The notes under the pieces were generated by a model. That model did no database searches and had not been told where the DNA came from. It saw only the letters and a program-made list of their open reading frames with translations. From the NCBI GenBank assembly GCA_029266495.1, contig JAQSWS010000062.1, forward strand, positions 1 through 40,933: a stretch of 40,933 bases of DNA. The letters run 5' to 3'. The position numbers and the translations under genes were made by a program. Positions 24,534 through 32,741 of this stretch are shown in pieces (position 1 is the first letter of the stretch; each line of letters opens with the position of its first letter). The DNA is from Rariglobus sp. (GTDB lineage: Bacteria > Verrucomicrobiota > Verrucomicrobiia > Opitutales > Opitutaceae).

Positions 24534-25664
24534 TCAATAAAACCGCACGCACACCGGAATGCCGACGGTGACGGTCTGGCCGGTCGGGGTGAGCCGGCCG
24601 CTTTTCGGATCGATTGAGAACACCACCAGTGAATCGCCGTCCTGGTTGGCGGCGATCAACCAGCGTCCGGAGGGGTCGAGGGAAAAATTCCGCGGGTTGC
24701 GGCCTTGCGTCGCCACCTGCTCGACCACCGTAAGGGTGCCGGAGGCGGGATCGACGCCGAACACCGTGATGCTGTCATGGCCGCGATTGGAACCGTAGAC
24801 GAAGCGTCCGGTGGGGTGCACCGCGACCTCGGCGGTGGTGCTGTTGCCGGTGAAGTCAGGGGGCAGGGTGGGGACGGTTTGCAACGCTTTCAACGTGCCG
24901 GTGCCCGCGTCGAGGGCGAAGGTCGTCACGGTGTTGGAGAGCTCGTTGATGACATAGGCGCGACGGCCATCGGGAGACAGGGCGAGGTGACGCGGGCCGC
25001 TGCCGGGCTCCAGCGAAACGGACGCGGGCTCGGCCGGGGCGAGGGTGTGGGTGGTCGAGTCGACGCGGTAGGCGTAGATCTTGTCGGTGCCGAGATCGGC
25101 GGCGAAGGCGAAGCGACCGTCGGCCGAGGGATTGATCGAGTGGGCATACGGGCTTTTCTGACGCGAAGGATGGATGCTCTTGCCCTCGTGCTGATCGACG
25201 TAAGCCGGGCCGTCGAGGCCGCCATCGGCGCGCACGGGCAGGAGGGTGACGGTGCCGCTGCTGTAGTTGGCCACGAGCACGTTTCTGCCGTCGGGCGTCA
25301 CTGAAACGTGACAGGGGCCGCGTCCCGCGGAAACGGTGGTGTTGATCAACGCGAGCACGCCGTCGGCGGGATTGATGGCGTAGGCGCTGACGGTGCCGCT
25401 GGGTTTGCCGTTGTAAGTCGCCCCCGCCCCTTCGGAAACGGCGTAGAGGTGGCGCCGGTCCGGCGAGAGCGCGAGAAAGGACGGGTTGACCACGTCGGCG
25501 GCGAGGGTGAGTTCACCGAGCCGGCCGGTCTCGGCATCGAAGCGCCCCACGTAAATGCCCTTGCTGGACGTTTTCGTGTAGGTCCCGACATAGACAAGGA
25601 GTTCGCGAGCGGAGCTGAGGGCGGTGGTCATGGTAAGGAGCGAGAAAATCAGGAGTGAACGCAT
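24534..25664 (-). CDS. secreted lactonase-family (6-phosphogluconolactonase-like) beta-propeller
   Basis: 376 residues. Signal peptide MRSLLIFSLLTMTTALSSA, then a seven-bladed propeller of the lactonase_10/Pgl type: LLVYVGTYTKTSSKGIYVGRFD, NPSFLALSPDRRHLYAVSE, GRGPCHVSVTPDGRNVLVANYSSGTV, GSGPRHLALSPDGRRAYVINELSNTV and NPRNFSLDPSGRWLIAANQDGDS. YbhE-type enzymes hydrolyse 6-phosphogluconolactone in the cytoplasm; the export signal here makes that substrate doubtful. Start 25664 is placed by the signal peptide. Confidence 0.88.
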   Translation of the reverse strand: MRSLLIFSLLTMTTALSSARELLVYVGTYTKTSSKGIYVGRFDAETGRLGELTLAADVVNPSFLALSPDRRHLYAVSEGAGATYNGKPSGTVSAYAINPADGVLALINTTVSAGRGPCHVSVTPDGRNVLVANYSSGTVTLLPVRADGGLDGPAYVDQHEGKSIHPSRQKSPYAHSINPSADGRFAFAADLGTDKIYAYRVDSTTHTLAPAEPASVSLEPGSGPRHLALSPDGRRAYVINELSNTVTTFALDAGTGTLKALQTVPTLPPDFTGNSTTAEVAVHPTGRFVYGSNRGHDSITVFGVDPASGTLTVVEQVATQGRNPRNFSLDPSGRWLIAANQDGDSLVVFSIDPKSGRLTPTGQTVTVGIPVCVRFY

Positions 25665-25743
25665 GGGGCAAAAGTGGGGAAGCGAGAGGTTTGCGGACAG
25701 GAGGGTTGCATGCAAGCCGCGCGGCTTCCACGTTGGGGCGCTT

Positions 25744-27546
25744 ATGGCTTTGTTCAGTCTCCTTGATGTTAATCTCTGCTTTGGTGGTCCGGCCGTCCTT
25801 GATAAGGTCAACTTTCAGGTCGATCCAGGCGAGCGCCTGTGCCTGGTTGGCCGCAACGGCGCGGGCAAGTCCACGCTCATGAAAGTCATCGCCGGCGAGA
25901 TCAAGCCCGACACCGGCGCAGTCTTCCGCCAGCCCGGCGCGCTGTTCACGCGGCTCACCCAGGAGGTTCCGACCGATCTCGAAGGCTCGGTCACCGAGAT
26001 CGTCACCTCCGGCCTGCGCCCGCAGGGCGAGCACGAGGAGGACTGGGAGCGCGACGTGCGCGTCGATAATCTGATCGAGAAACTTCAACTCGCGCCCTCC
26101 GCCGCGTTTGGCGCGCTCTCGGGCGGCTTGAAACGCCGCGTGCTCCTCGCCCGCGCGCTCGCCGGCCAGCCCGACCTGCTGCTCCTCGACGAGCCGACCA
26201 ACCATCTCGATATCGAGAGCATCCTCTGGCTCGAGGAGTTTCTCCTCACCGAGAGACCCAGCCTGTTCTTCGTCACGCACGACCGCGCCTTCCTGAAGAA
26301 ACTCGCGACCCGCATCGTCGAACTCGATCGTGGCATCCTCACCAACTGGGACTGCGACTACGACACCTACCTCCAGCGCCGCGCCGACCGCCTTGAGGCC
26401 GAGGAGCGCCAGCAGGCCGCCTTCGACAAGCGCCTCGCCCAGGAAGAGGAGTGGATCCGCCGCGGCGTGAAGGCCCAGCGCTCCCGCGCCCAGGGCCGTG
26501 TGCATCAACTCATGGCGATGCGCGCGGAACGCGCCGCCCGCCGCAGCAAGGTCGGCAATGCCAATCTCAAGCTCGTCGACGCCGAGCGCTCCGGCGCGAA
26601 GGTCGTCGAGGTCGAGAACATGAGCTTCTCGTATCCCGACGGTCGCGTGCTCGTGAAGGATTTCACCACCACGATCATGCGCGGCGACAAAATCGGCCTC
26701 ATCGGCCCGAACGGCGCCGGCAAGACCACGCTGATCAAGCTCCTCCTCGGCCAGATCCAGCCTACGACGGGCACCATCACGCACGGCACGCGCATGGAAG
26801 TGACTTACTTCGACCAGATGCGTTCGTTGATCGACGACAACAAAACCGTCGCCGACAACCTCAACCTCGGGAGCGACAGCCTCACGATCGACGGCCGCTC
26901 GCGCCACGTCATCAGCTACCTGCAGGACTTCCTCTTCACGCCCGACCGCGCCCGCACGCCCGCGCGCGTGCTCTCCGGCGGCGAACGCAACCGCCTGCTG
27001 CTCGCGCGCCTCTTCACCAAGCCCGCCAACGTCCTTGTGATGGACGAACCGACGAACGACCTCGATGCCGAGACGCTCGACCTGCTGGAGAATCTGCTCG
27101 TGGAATATCAGGGCACGCTTCTGGTCGTGAGCCACGACCGCTCGTTCCTCGATGAAGTCGTCACCAGCACGCTGGTCTTCGAGGGCGATGGGAAAATCGG
27201 CGACTACGACGGCGGCTACACCGATTGGAAAGACGAGATTGCCAAACGCGCCCTCGCCGCCGCCGCGCCGAAGGGCGGCCCGGCCAGGACCTCGGGCCCG
27301 GTGAGAGCCGCGGCGCCTGCCACCCGCAAGCTGACCAACAAGGAGCAACGTGAACTCGCGGAGCTGCCCGCCTTGATCGAGAAGCTGGAGAAGGAGCAGG
27401 CGGTGCTGACCGCCAAACTCGGCGATGTCTCGATCTACCGCAAGGATCCGGCCGCGGCTGCGGCGGCGAAAATCCGACTCGACGCCATCGAGGCCGAACA
27501 CGCCGTCGCCTTTGCCCGCTGGGAGGAGCTGGAGGCTTTGAAGTAG
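25744..27546 (+). CDS. uup: ABC-F family ATPase, Uup-like
   Basis: 600 residues, two ABC domains on one chain and no membrane segment. Domain 1: GRNGAGKST, LSGGLKRRVLLARAL, LLLLDEPTNHLDIESI. Domain 2: GPNGAGKTT, LSGGERNRLLLARLF, VLVMDEPTNDLDAETL and LLVVSHDRSFLDEV. The linker between them and a C-terminal coiled coil (about 520-600, KLTNKEQRELAELPALIEKLE) are typical of Uup, which acts on ribosomes or branched DNA. Divergent from the lactonase gene with 79 bases between starts. Confidence 0.93.
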   Translation: MALFSLLDVNLCFGGPAVLDKVNFQVDPGERLCLVGRNGAGKSTLMKVIAGEIKPDTGAVFRQPGALFTRLTQEVPTDLEGSVTEIVTSGLRPQGEHEEDWERDVRVDNLIEKLQLAPSAAFGALSGGLKRRVLLARALAGQPDLLLLDEPTNHLDIESILWLEEFLLTERPSLFFVTHDRAFLKKLATRIVELDRGILTNWDCDYDTYLQRRADRLEAEERQQAAFDKRLAQEEEWIRRGVKAQRSRAQGRVHQLMAMRAERAARRSKVGNANLKLVDAERSGAKVVEVENMSFSYPDGRVLVKDFTTTIMRGDKIGLIGPNGAGKTTLIKLLLGQIQPTTGTITHGTRMEVTYFDQMRSLIDDNKTVADNLNLGSDSLTIDGRSRHVISYLQDFLFTPDRARTPARVLSGGERNRLLLARLFTKPANVLVMDEPTNDLDAETLDLLENLLVEYQGTLLVVSHDRSFLDEVVTSTLVFEGDGKIGDYDGGYTDWKDEIAKRALAAAAPKGGPARTSGPVRAAAPATRKLTNKEQRELAELPALIEKLEKEQAVLTAKLGDVSIYRKDPAAAAAAKIRLDAIEAEHAVAFARWEELEALK

Positions 27547-27580
27547 CAGCGGGTGGCGGGCATTCGATCCGCCTCCGACC

Positions 27581-27617
27581 TACTCGCTACCCACTACCCG
27601 CTACTCGCTACTTCCCC
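27581..27617 (+). repeat. heptad array CTACTCG type before the WYL regulator
   Basis: Period-7 units CTACTCG, CTACCCA, CTACCCG, CTACTCG and CTACTTC end 6 bases before the ATG at 27623. A short GTAGCAGCGGGTGGCGGG stretch at 27543-27560, which includes the uup stop codon, may be a partial inverted partner. Confidence 0.8.
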
Positions 27618-27622
27618 GTCCC

Positions 27623-28591
27623 ATGAACAGAACGGACCGGCTTGTCGCGATGGTCATGCACCTCCAGGGGCGCCGCGTAGTGCGCGCCGAGGAGCTGGCG
27701 GAGCATTATGGCATCAGCGTGCGCACGGTCTATCGCGACATCGCCGCGCTCGGGGAGGCCGGCGTGCCGGTGGTGGGTGAGGCTGGTGTGGGCTATGCGC
27801 TGGTGAAGGGCTACCACCTGCCCCCGGTCATGCTGACGGCCGAGGAGGCGGGGGCGTTGTTCACGGGGGGCGAACTTGCGAAGAAATTCACCGATGGTTC
27901 GCTCAACGCGGCGGTGGACGGTGCGCTCAATAAACTGCGCGCGATTCTGCCGGGCGACCGCCGGGACCACCTCGAACATCTTGCGCGCGGCACGATCATC
28001 GCCGGCGCGCCCGGAGCCGCGGGCGGGAACGGCGGCGGCCCGGCCTGCCTCGCATCGGTGCAGCAGGCGGTCGCCCGGCGGCGCGTGCTGGCGCTGGCGT
28101 ATCGCGCCCGCGAACAGCAGGCGGACACGGCGCGCGAGGTCGAGCCGCTCGGCGTCGTGTTCTATGGCGGCAACTGGTATCTGGTGGCCTGGTGCCGGCT
28201 GCGAAAGGACCTGCGGCACTTCCGCGTGGACCGTATCCAGAATCTGGATATGCGCGTGGAGACCTTTGGCACGCGCGAGGATTTTTCATTGAGCCGGCAC
28301 ATCGAGGATTACGCACGGCAGGGAGAGACGTTCCCCGCGAAGGTGTGGCTGGCGCGCGAGGTGCAGGAGCGGGCGAGGGGGGAGAGCTACGCGACCCTGG
28401 TGGCCGGTGGGGACCGCGAGGGCGGGACGGAGTTTTCCCTGCTGACGTGGTCGTATGACTGGCTGGCGCGATGGATCCTGTCCTTCGGCGACAAGGCCGA
28501 GGCGCTGGAGCCGGCGGCGTTGCGCGAGCAGGTGCGCACGCAGGCGGAGGCGGTGGCGCGGAGGCATGGGGTGCGGACGGAACGCTCCTGA
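27623..28591 (+). CDS. HTH-WYL (YafY-type) transcriptional regulator
   Basis: 322 residues. N-terminal winged helix (about 1-60: RTDRLVAMVMHLQGRRVVRAEELAEHYGISVRTVYRDIAALGEAG), linker with GYHLPPVMLTAEEAGAL, and a WYL domain (about 140-225: ARRRVLALAYR, VEPLGVVFYGGNWYLVAWCRLRKDLRHFRVDRI) with the WYL core as NWYLVAW; a WCX C-terminal part follows. WYL regulators sense nucleic-acid or other ligands. The following VOC and DHFR-like genes are typical neighbours of this subfamily and are probably its targets. Confidence 0.93.
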   Translation: MNRTDRLVAMVMHLQGRRVVRAEELAEHYGISVRTVYRDIAALGEAGVPVVGEAGVGYALVKGYHLPPVMLTAEEAGALFTGGELAKKFTDGSLNAAVDGALNKLRAILPGDRRDHLEHLARGTIIAGAPGAAGGNGGGPACLASVQQAVARRRVLALAYRAREQQADTAREVEPLGVVFYGGNWYLVAWCRLRKDLRHFRVDRIQNLDMRVETFGTREDFSLSRHIEDYARQGETFPAKVWLAREVQERARGESYATLVAGGDREGGTEFSLLTWSYDWLARWILSFGDKAEALEPAALREQVRTQAEAVARRHGVRTERS

Positions 28592-28630
28592 CACAGGGTT
28601 GTCAGTGGCGGCTGCTAACCTGCGCCCGCC

Positions 28631-29044
28631 ATGAACACCTCCACCAACGCCACCGCGTCATCTCCCATTCGTGTGCTTGAATTTGCGTTTACCGGTTATC
28701 CGGTGACCGACGTGGCCCGGGCGAGGGCTTTTTATGAAGGCGTGCTGGGGCTGAAGACGGGCATGGTGTGGGAGGAGGCCGATCATGCCTGGATCGAATA
28801 CGACGCCGGCGGCCACACGCTCGCGATCAACAACAGCTCGAAGGAATGGAAACCCAGCGCCAGCGGCCCCGCCATCGCGCTGGAGGTGGAGGATTTCGAC
28901 GCGACGATCGCGGCGTTGAAGGAGCGGAGCGTGCGGTTCACGGTGGAGCCGTTTCAAAGCCCGGTTTGCCGGATCGCGGTGATCCTCGATCCGGATGGCA
29001 ATTCCCTCGCAATCCATAAACGCAACGTCCCCGCCCACGGTTGA
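28631..29044 (+). CDS. VOC-family (glyoxalase/bleomycin-resistance fold) protein
   Basis: 137 residues: FTGYPVTDVARARAFYEGVLGLK at about 18-40, WIEYDAGGHTLAI, GPAIALEVEDFDATIAALKERSVRF and RIAVILDPDGNSLAIHKR. The two-module VOC fold is complete, with Glu/His-type metal-ligand positions partly kept. Substrate unknown. It is 39 bases after the WYL gene and 3 bases before the next one. Confidence 0.9.
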   Translation: MNTSTNATASSPIRVLEFAFTGYPVTDVARARAFYEGVLGLKTGMVWEEADHAWIEYDAGGHTLAINNSSKEWKPSASGPAIALEVEDFDATIAALKERSVRFTVEPFQSPVCRIAVILDPDGNSLAIHKRNVPAHG

Positions 29045-29047
29045 ACG

Positions 29048-29608
29048 ATGAAAACAGTTTCCCTCTACATTGCGGCGAGTCTCGACGGATTCATCGCGCG
29101 AAAAAACGGGGCGATCGACTGGCTGCCCGTGCCTTCGGCCGCGGAGGACTACGGTTATGCCGCATTCATTGAAACCGTGGACACGCTGCTGATGGGCCGG
29201 CGGACCTACGAGCAGGTCCTGACGCTGGGCCCCTGGCCTTATGCCGGACGGCGCTGCCTGGTCTTCAGCGCCTCGCGTGACGGGGAGCGGGACGGGCACG
29301 CGGAGTTTGTCGACTGCGACATCGCGGCCTGCGTGCGCGAGCTGAAGGCGGAGCCCGGCGACGGCGTGATCTGGCTGGTGGGCGGCGCGGAGATTATCGC
29401 CGCGTGTCTGGCGGGCGAGGTGGTCGACGAGATTATCCTGACGACCGTGCCGGTGCTGCTCGGCGAGGGAATCCGGTTGTTTCCGGAGACAAGCTGGCTG
29501 ACGCCGCTCCAGCTTAACGAGGTGCGGTCGTATCCTGATGGTTTGGTGCAGCACACCTACCAACTGGCGGCGGTCGATGCTGGCACGCCCACGCTTGCCT
29601 TTGCCTGA
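29048..29608 (+). CDS. dihydrofolate reductase-like (RibD C-terminal fold) protein
   Basis: 186 residues: VSLYIAASLDGFIARKNGAIDWL (typical start), DTLLMGRRTYEQVLTLGPWPYAGRRCLVFS, and IWLVGGAEIIAACLAGEVVDEIILTTVPVLLGEGIRLF. These are the NADPH-fold motifs of the YyaP/YwjB-like group. The reaction is unknown; no riboflavin genes are close. Probably co-transcribed with the VOC gene (3-base gap). Confidence 0.9.
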   Translation: MKTVSLYIAASLDGFIARKNGAIDWLPVPSAAEDYGYAAFIETVDTLLMGRRTYEQVLTLGPWPYAGRRCLVFSASRDGERDGHAEFVDCDIAACVRELKAEPGDGVIWLVGGAEIIAACLAGEVVDEIILTTVPVLLGEGIRLFPETSWLTPLQLNEVRSYPDGLVQHTYQLAAVDAGTPTLAFA

Positions 29609-29620
29609 GGAGGAAAGGGA

Positions 29621-29716
29621 CAGTAGCGGGCAGTGAGTAGTGGACAATGGGCCTTCGAACCTTCGAATCCCCCAGTCCGATCTACTCGCTACTCACCACT
29701 CGCTACTCGCTACTTT
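29621..29716. repeat. inverted pair of GTAGCGG/CTACTCG heptad arrays
   Basis: The left arm (29621-29646) has GTAGCGG, GCAGTGA and GTAGTGG units; the right arm (29682-29716) has CTACTCG, CTACTCA, CCACTCG, CTACTCG and CTACTTT units, ending 9 bases before the nitroreductase ATG. The spacer contains CCTTCGAA twice. The polarity is purine-rich after the DHFR-like gene and pyrimidine-rich before the nitroreductase. Confidence 0.8.
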
Positions 29717-29725
29717 TCCCACCCC

Positions 29726-30298
29726 ATGTCTCTTTTCAGCACACGCCGCTCGATCAAACCTGCCGTGATGGATTCGCACCGCGAGGTGTCGCGGGAGGCG
29801 TTGGTGGAGATTTTGGGGGATGCGCATTGCGCACCGACGCATGGGTTGACCCAGCCCTGGCGCTTTCACGTGTTCACGGGGGCGGCACGGGCGAGACTGG
29901 GCGATGGATTGCAGGCGATCTATGACCGCGTCACGCCGGCGTCTGCGCGCAACGAGGAGAAGCGCTCCAAGCTCGGTGCGACGCCGCGACTCGCGCCCGT
30001 GGTCATCGCGGTGGCCGCCCGCGTCGTTCCCAACGGAAAAATTCCCGAGGTCGAGGAACTCCTCGCGACGGCCTGCGCAGTGGAGAACTTGATGTTGTCC
30101 GCACATGAAAAAAGCCTCGGCTCTTATTGGAGCACGCCGCCGGTGGCGATGACGCCTGAGTTTGCAGCCTGGTTGGGGCTTGATGCGACGCATCGCATGC
30201 TCGGCCTCGTCTACCTGGGACATCCCGTGCCCGGGAAAACGCCGCCACCCCCGTCGCGTCATGCGTTGGGGGATCATGTGGTGTGGAACGATGCCTGA
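29726..30298 (+). CDS. nitroreductase-family protein (YdjA-like)
   Basis: 190 residues: FSTRRSIKPAVMD at the start, VEILGDAHCAPTHGLTQPWRFHVF (FMN phosphate-binding region), LAPVVIAVAARV, ATACAVENLMLSAHEKSLGSYW and MLGLVYLGHPVPGKTPP. Small single-domain FMN enzyme. The start at 29726 (MSLFSTRRS) fits the family; upstream in-frame codons come from the heptad repeat. Confidence 0.9.
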   Translation: MSLFSTRRSIKPAVMDSHREVSREALVEILGDAHCAPTHGLTQPWRFHVFTGAARARLGDGLQAIYDRVTPASARNEEKRSKLGATPRLAPVVIAVAARVVPNGKIPEVEELLATACAVENLMLSAHEKSLGSYWSTPPVAMTPEFAAWLGLDATHRMLGLVYLGHPVPGKTPPPPSRHALGDHVVWNDA

Positions 30299-30451
30299 GC
30301 GACGTCGGCTTGCCTCGCAAGATGGTGCAAATGATGAAAGTGCACATTTGGGGGAATTCCCGATACCGGGATCACGGCATTGTTAATCAAATGCTTGGGT
30401 CAGCTTAGCAGACGGAGCGGAAAGTTTTTTCACTTTGTGGCATTCCGCGGC
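30299..30451. other. intergenic stretch with small palindromes
   Basis: No gene seen. It holds short palindromes (GGGAATTCCC; CCCGATACCGGG) at about 30352-30373 and is AT-richer than its surroundings. It leads into the small-RNA candidate at 30486. Confidence 0.4.
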
Positions 30452-30479
30452 TTGACGTTGGCCCGAGCCATGCTACTAC
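30452..30479 (+). promoter_or_regulatory. candidate sigma-70-type promoter for small RNA
   Basis: TTGACG at 30452-30457, a 16-base spacer, then TACTAC at 30474-30479 preceded by TGC, an extended -10 form. The -10 match is only moderate. Confidence 0.4.
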
Positions 30480-30485
30480 TCATCT

Positions 30486-30571
30486 CGTTCCCGCTTAGCG
30501 GGGACATTTTGGGGTAACCTAGAAAGCAAATGGCCGGTCGCTTAGGGGTAGGCGACCGGCCAACTTTTTTT
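30486..30571 (+). ncRNA. candidate small RNA or 5' leader with strong terminator
   Basis: About 86 nt from the inferred start to the T run. Hairpin 1 is CCCGC-TTA-GCGGG (30490-30502). The final hairpin is a perfect 10-bp stem GGCCGGTCGC/GCGACCGGCC (30532-30561) followed by AACTTTTTTT, a textbook intrinsic terminator. Both hairpins expose the sequence CGCTTAG. No coding frame fits. It lies 146 bases before the MFS gene, so it could be an independent small RNA or an attenuator; I match it to no known riboswitch. Confidence 0.55.
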
Positions 30572-30717
30572 AAAGCGCGGAGATGTCCGCCTCAAGCAGG
30601 CAGGCCGCAAGTGGCAGCCCTGTATTCGGAATCGCGGATGAATTCAGGACCTCCCGCAAGTGGGATATCGCGCGGCCGGTTGCGCGCCGGGCTCTCTCGA
30701 TTACGGTGGCGGCTTTC

Positions 30718-32019
30718 ATGAATCCGCCTTCCTCCCCGACGTCCGCCGGCCGCCTGCATTACGCCTGGGTGGTGGGAGGTGTCACGTTCCTGACGCTGCT
30801 GGCGGCGTCGGCCAGCCGGTCCGCCTCGGGGGTCTTGATTCTGCCGCTGGGCAACGAGTTTCAATGGAGCCGGGCCACCGTGTCGTCGATCGTGTCGCTC
30901 AACATCCTGCTCTTTGGACTGGTCGGGCCGTTTGCAGCCGCGCTTTACCAGCGGATCGGGCTGCGGCGGACGATGCTGCTGGGGATGACGCTGATCGGTG
31001 GCGGGTATGCCTTGTCGACGCGGGCGGCGCATTACTGGCAATTCCTGCTTTCGTGGGGCGTCATGGTGGGGCTGGGGGCGGGCATGGTGGCGATCGTGCT
31101 CGGGGCGGCGGTGGCCAACCGCTGGTTCACGGCCCGGCGCGGATTGGTGGTGGGTGTGCTCACGGCGAGCACGGCGACGGGACAACTTGTCTTTTTGCCC
31201 TGGATGGCCGCGATCGCGACGGAGCACGGCTGGCGTGGCGTCCCGTGGGTGGTGGCGGGGGCCTCCGCGGCGGTGCTGCCGTTGATCTGGTTTTTTATGC
31301 GCGACGATCCGGCCGATGTCGGCCTGCGTCCTTACGGCGAAACGGGCGCGATCACCGCGGCGAGACCGGTGGCGGGCAACCCGGCGCGGCACGCGGTGGT
31401 GGTTCTGCTGGAGGCGGCGCGTTCGCGGGATTTCTGGCTGCTGGCGGGGTCGTTCTTCATTTGTGGCGCGACGACCAACGGCCTGGTGGGCACCCACCTG
31501 CTGCCGGCGGCGTTCGATTGCGGAATCCCCGAGGTGAAGGCGGCGGGATTGCTGGCGATGATGGGGGTCTTTGACCTCGCGGGCACGACGCTCTCGGGGT
31601 GGTTGTCGGACCGTTATAACACGCGGTATTTGCTTTTCACCTACTACGGACTGCGCGGGCTTTCGCTGTTTTTCCTGCCGGTGGCGCTGGTGGGGCCGGC
31701 GACGGGGCTGTTGATCTTTGCGATTTTCTACGGGCTCGACTGGATCGCCACGGTGCCGCCGACGGTGCGATTGACGGCGGATGTGTTTGGACGCGAAAAA
31801 GCCGGCATCGTGTTTGGCTGGATCGTGGCGGCGCATCAATTGGGAGCGGCGTTCGCGGCCTCGGCGGCAGGCGTGCTGCGGACGACGACGGGCAGCTACA
31901 CGCTGGCCTTCCTCGGCGCGGGCGCACTCTGCGTGATCGCGGCGGCGGGCGTGCTGCCGATCGGACGTCTTAACCGTCGCACGACACTGGCCGGCTCGGG
32001 GGCGGGCGCTACGGGGTGA
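30718..32019 (+). CDS. MFS transporter
   Basis: 433 residues, twelve predicted membrane segments. HYAWVVGGVTFLTLLAASASRSASGVLILPLGNEFQWSRATVSSI is the start typical of the OFA/monocarboxylate-like MFS group; GLRRTMLLGMTLIGGG and GWLSDRYNTRYLL are the inter-helix motifs, and DDPADVGLRPYG is the central loop. The substrate, probably an organic acid, is not shown by the sequence. Start 30718 (MNPPSSP) puts the first helix near residue 15; an upstream frame to 30583 is not helix-like. Confidence 0.88.
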   Translation: MNPPSSPTSAGRLHYAWVVGGVTFLTLLAASASRSASGVLILPLGNEFQWSRATVSSIVSLNILLFGLVGPFAAALYQRIGLRRTMLLGMTLIGGGYALSTRAAHYWQFLLSWGVMVGLGAGMVAIVLGAAVANRWFTARRGLVVGVLTASTATGQLVFLPWMAAIATEHGWRGVPWVVAGASAAVLPLIWFFMRDDPADVGLRPYGETGAITAARPVAGNPARHAVVVLLEAARSRDFWLLAGSFFICGATTNGLVGTHLLPAAFDCGIPEVKAAGLLAMMGVFDLAGTTLSGWLSDRYNTRYLLFTYYGLRGLSLFFLPVALVGPATGLLIFAIFYGLDWIATVPPTVRLTADVFGREKAGIVFGWIVAAHQLGAAFAASAAGVLRTTTGSYTLAFLGAGALCVIAAAGVLPIGRLNRRTTLAGSGAGATG

Positions 32020-32032
32020 GGTGAGGGGCGCG

Positions 32033-32062
32033 GTGAGAGTTGAAGGCTGAGAGTTGAGAGTT
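32033..32062. repeat. heptad array GAGAGTT type after the MFS gene
   Basis: Units TGAGAGT, TGAAGGC, TGAGAGT and TGAGAGT in period 7. It is followed by a second short repeat, CGCAAAAGA/CGCAAAAGG/TGCAAAAGA (32065-32092). It lies between the convergent MFS gene and the vsr remnant. Confidence 0.75.
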
Positions 32063-32103
32063 CGCCGCAAAAGACGCAAAAGGTGCAAAAGAAGGGAGGG
32101 GAA

Positions 32104-32285
32104 TTATGAAATCAGCCCGTGGCGGCGGAAACGGGCGAGCAGACGACGCTCATATTTTCGAGTCAGCTCGTGCTCCCAGATGCGCAGCACGCGCCAGCCT
32201 TGGGTGCGGGTAACGAGCCGATCGAGGGCTTGATTGCGGGCGATCTTAGTCCGCCGGAACTTCGCGTCCTGTTTGGGCTGTGTAG
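32104..32285 (-). pseudogene. truncated vsr remnant (C-terminal part)
   Basis: Encodes only the last about 60 residues of a Vsr endonuclease: TQPKQDAKFRRTKIARN, LVTRTQGWRVLRIWEHELTRKYERRLLARFRRHG. It matches the 3' end of the complete vsr at 33358-33774 closely at DNA level, in the same orientation, with small differences including two missing codons. The N-terminal catalytic half is absent, so it cannot be active. It continues in frame to an ATG at 32337, giving an unrelated N-terminus. Confidence 0.8.
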
Positions 32286-32291
32286 AACCGC

Positions 32292-32741
32292 TCAGCCCGA
32301 CCACGGGGAAAGCTCGGGATGGTGCTTTTCCAGCCACACAATCACCGCCTCGCGTAGTTCGCGGGCGAAGTCGGCGAGCTCCCGGGCTTCTTTGGCGCTG
32401 ACCTGCCCGGGTGCATCGTATTCAGCGGTATTTCGTTTTGAACGGCACGTATCCAGATAATCGGCATCGGCCTGACGCTCCGTTCCGAGGATCAAGGGGA
32501 GCGCTTGCAGCGTGCGATAGTGCGCGAGATTTTTCTCCGGTCGCCATCCCTCGGCGAAAACGAGGATGGTGCACAATTTAAGCGCGGCATTGTAGGCGAT
32601 GCCGAATTGCCAATCGGGCGACAGTCCGCGCGCGGCGTCCTCCAGATCGCGATCCACGATGCCGAAGAGGTCGGCAACCTGCCGCTTGGAGGTTTGATGT
32701 GGCCGCAGCCACCCGGCTTTAGCCCAGTCGTGCAAGCTCAT
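32292..32741 (-). CDS. HEPN-domain protein, putative toxin of an MNT/HEPN pair
   Basis: 149 residues from ATG 32741 (an ATG at 32747 adds two). All-helical: MSLHDWAKAGWLRPHQTS, LEDAARGLSPDWQFGIAYNAALKLCTILVFAEGWRP, and RSKRNTAEYDAPGQVSAKEARELADFARELREAVIVWL. The RNTAEY stretch (about 103-108) lies where HEPN RNases carry the Rx4-6H active motif, but the His is replaced by Tyr, as in some HEPN subfamilies. The start overlaps the MNT gene by 23 bases, so they are co-translated. Toxin role is inferred from family pairing. Confidence 0.8.
   Translation of the reverse strand: MSLHDWAKAGWLRPHQTSKRQVADLFGIVDRDLEDAARGLSPDWQFGIAYNAALKLCTILVFAEGWRPEKNLAHYRTLQALPLILGTERQADADYLDTCRSKRNTAEYDAPGQVSAKEARELADFARELREAVIVWLEKHHPELSPWSG

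Noticed and set aside
30486-30571. Known riboswitch (fluoride, preQ1, c-di-GMP) in front of the MFS gene
   Set aside because: The conserved cores of these classes are not found, and the element ends in its own terminator well before the gene.
32104-32337. A functional second Vsr
   Set aside because: The catalytic half with the PDF and FVDGCFWHGC motifs is absent and the N-terminus is unrelated.
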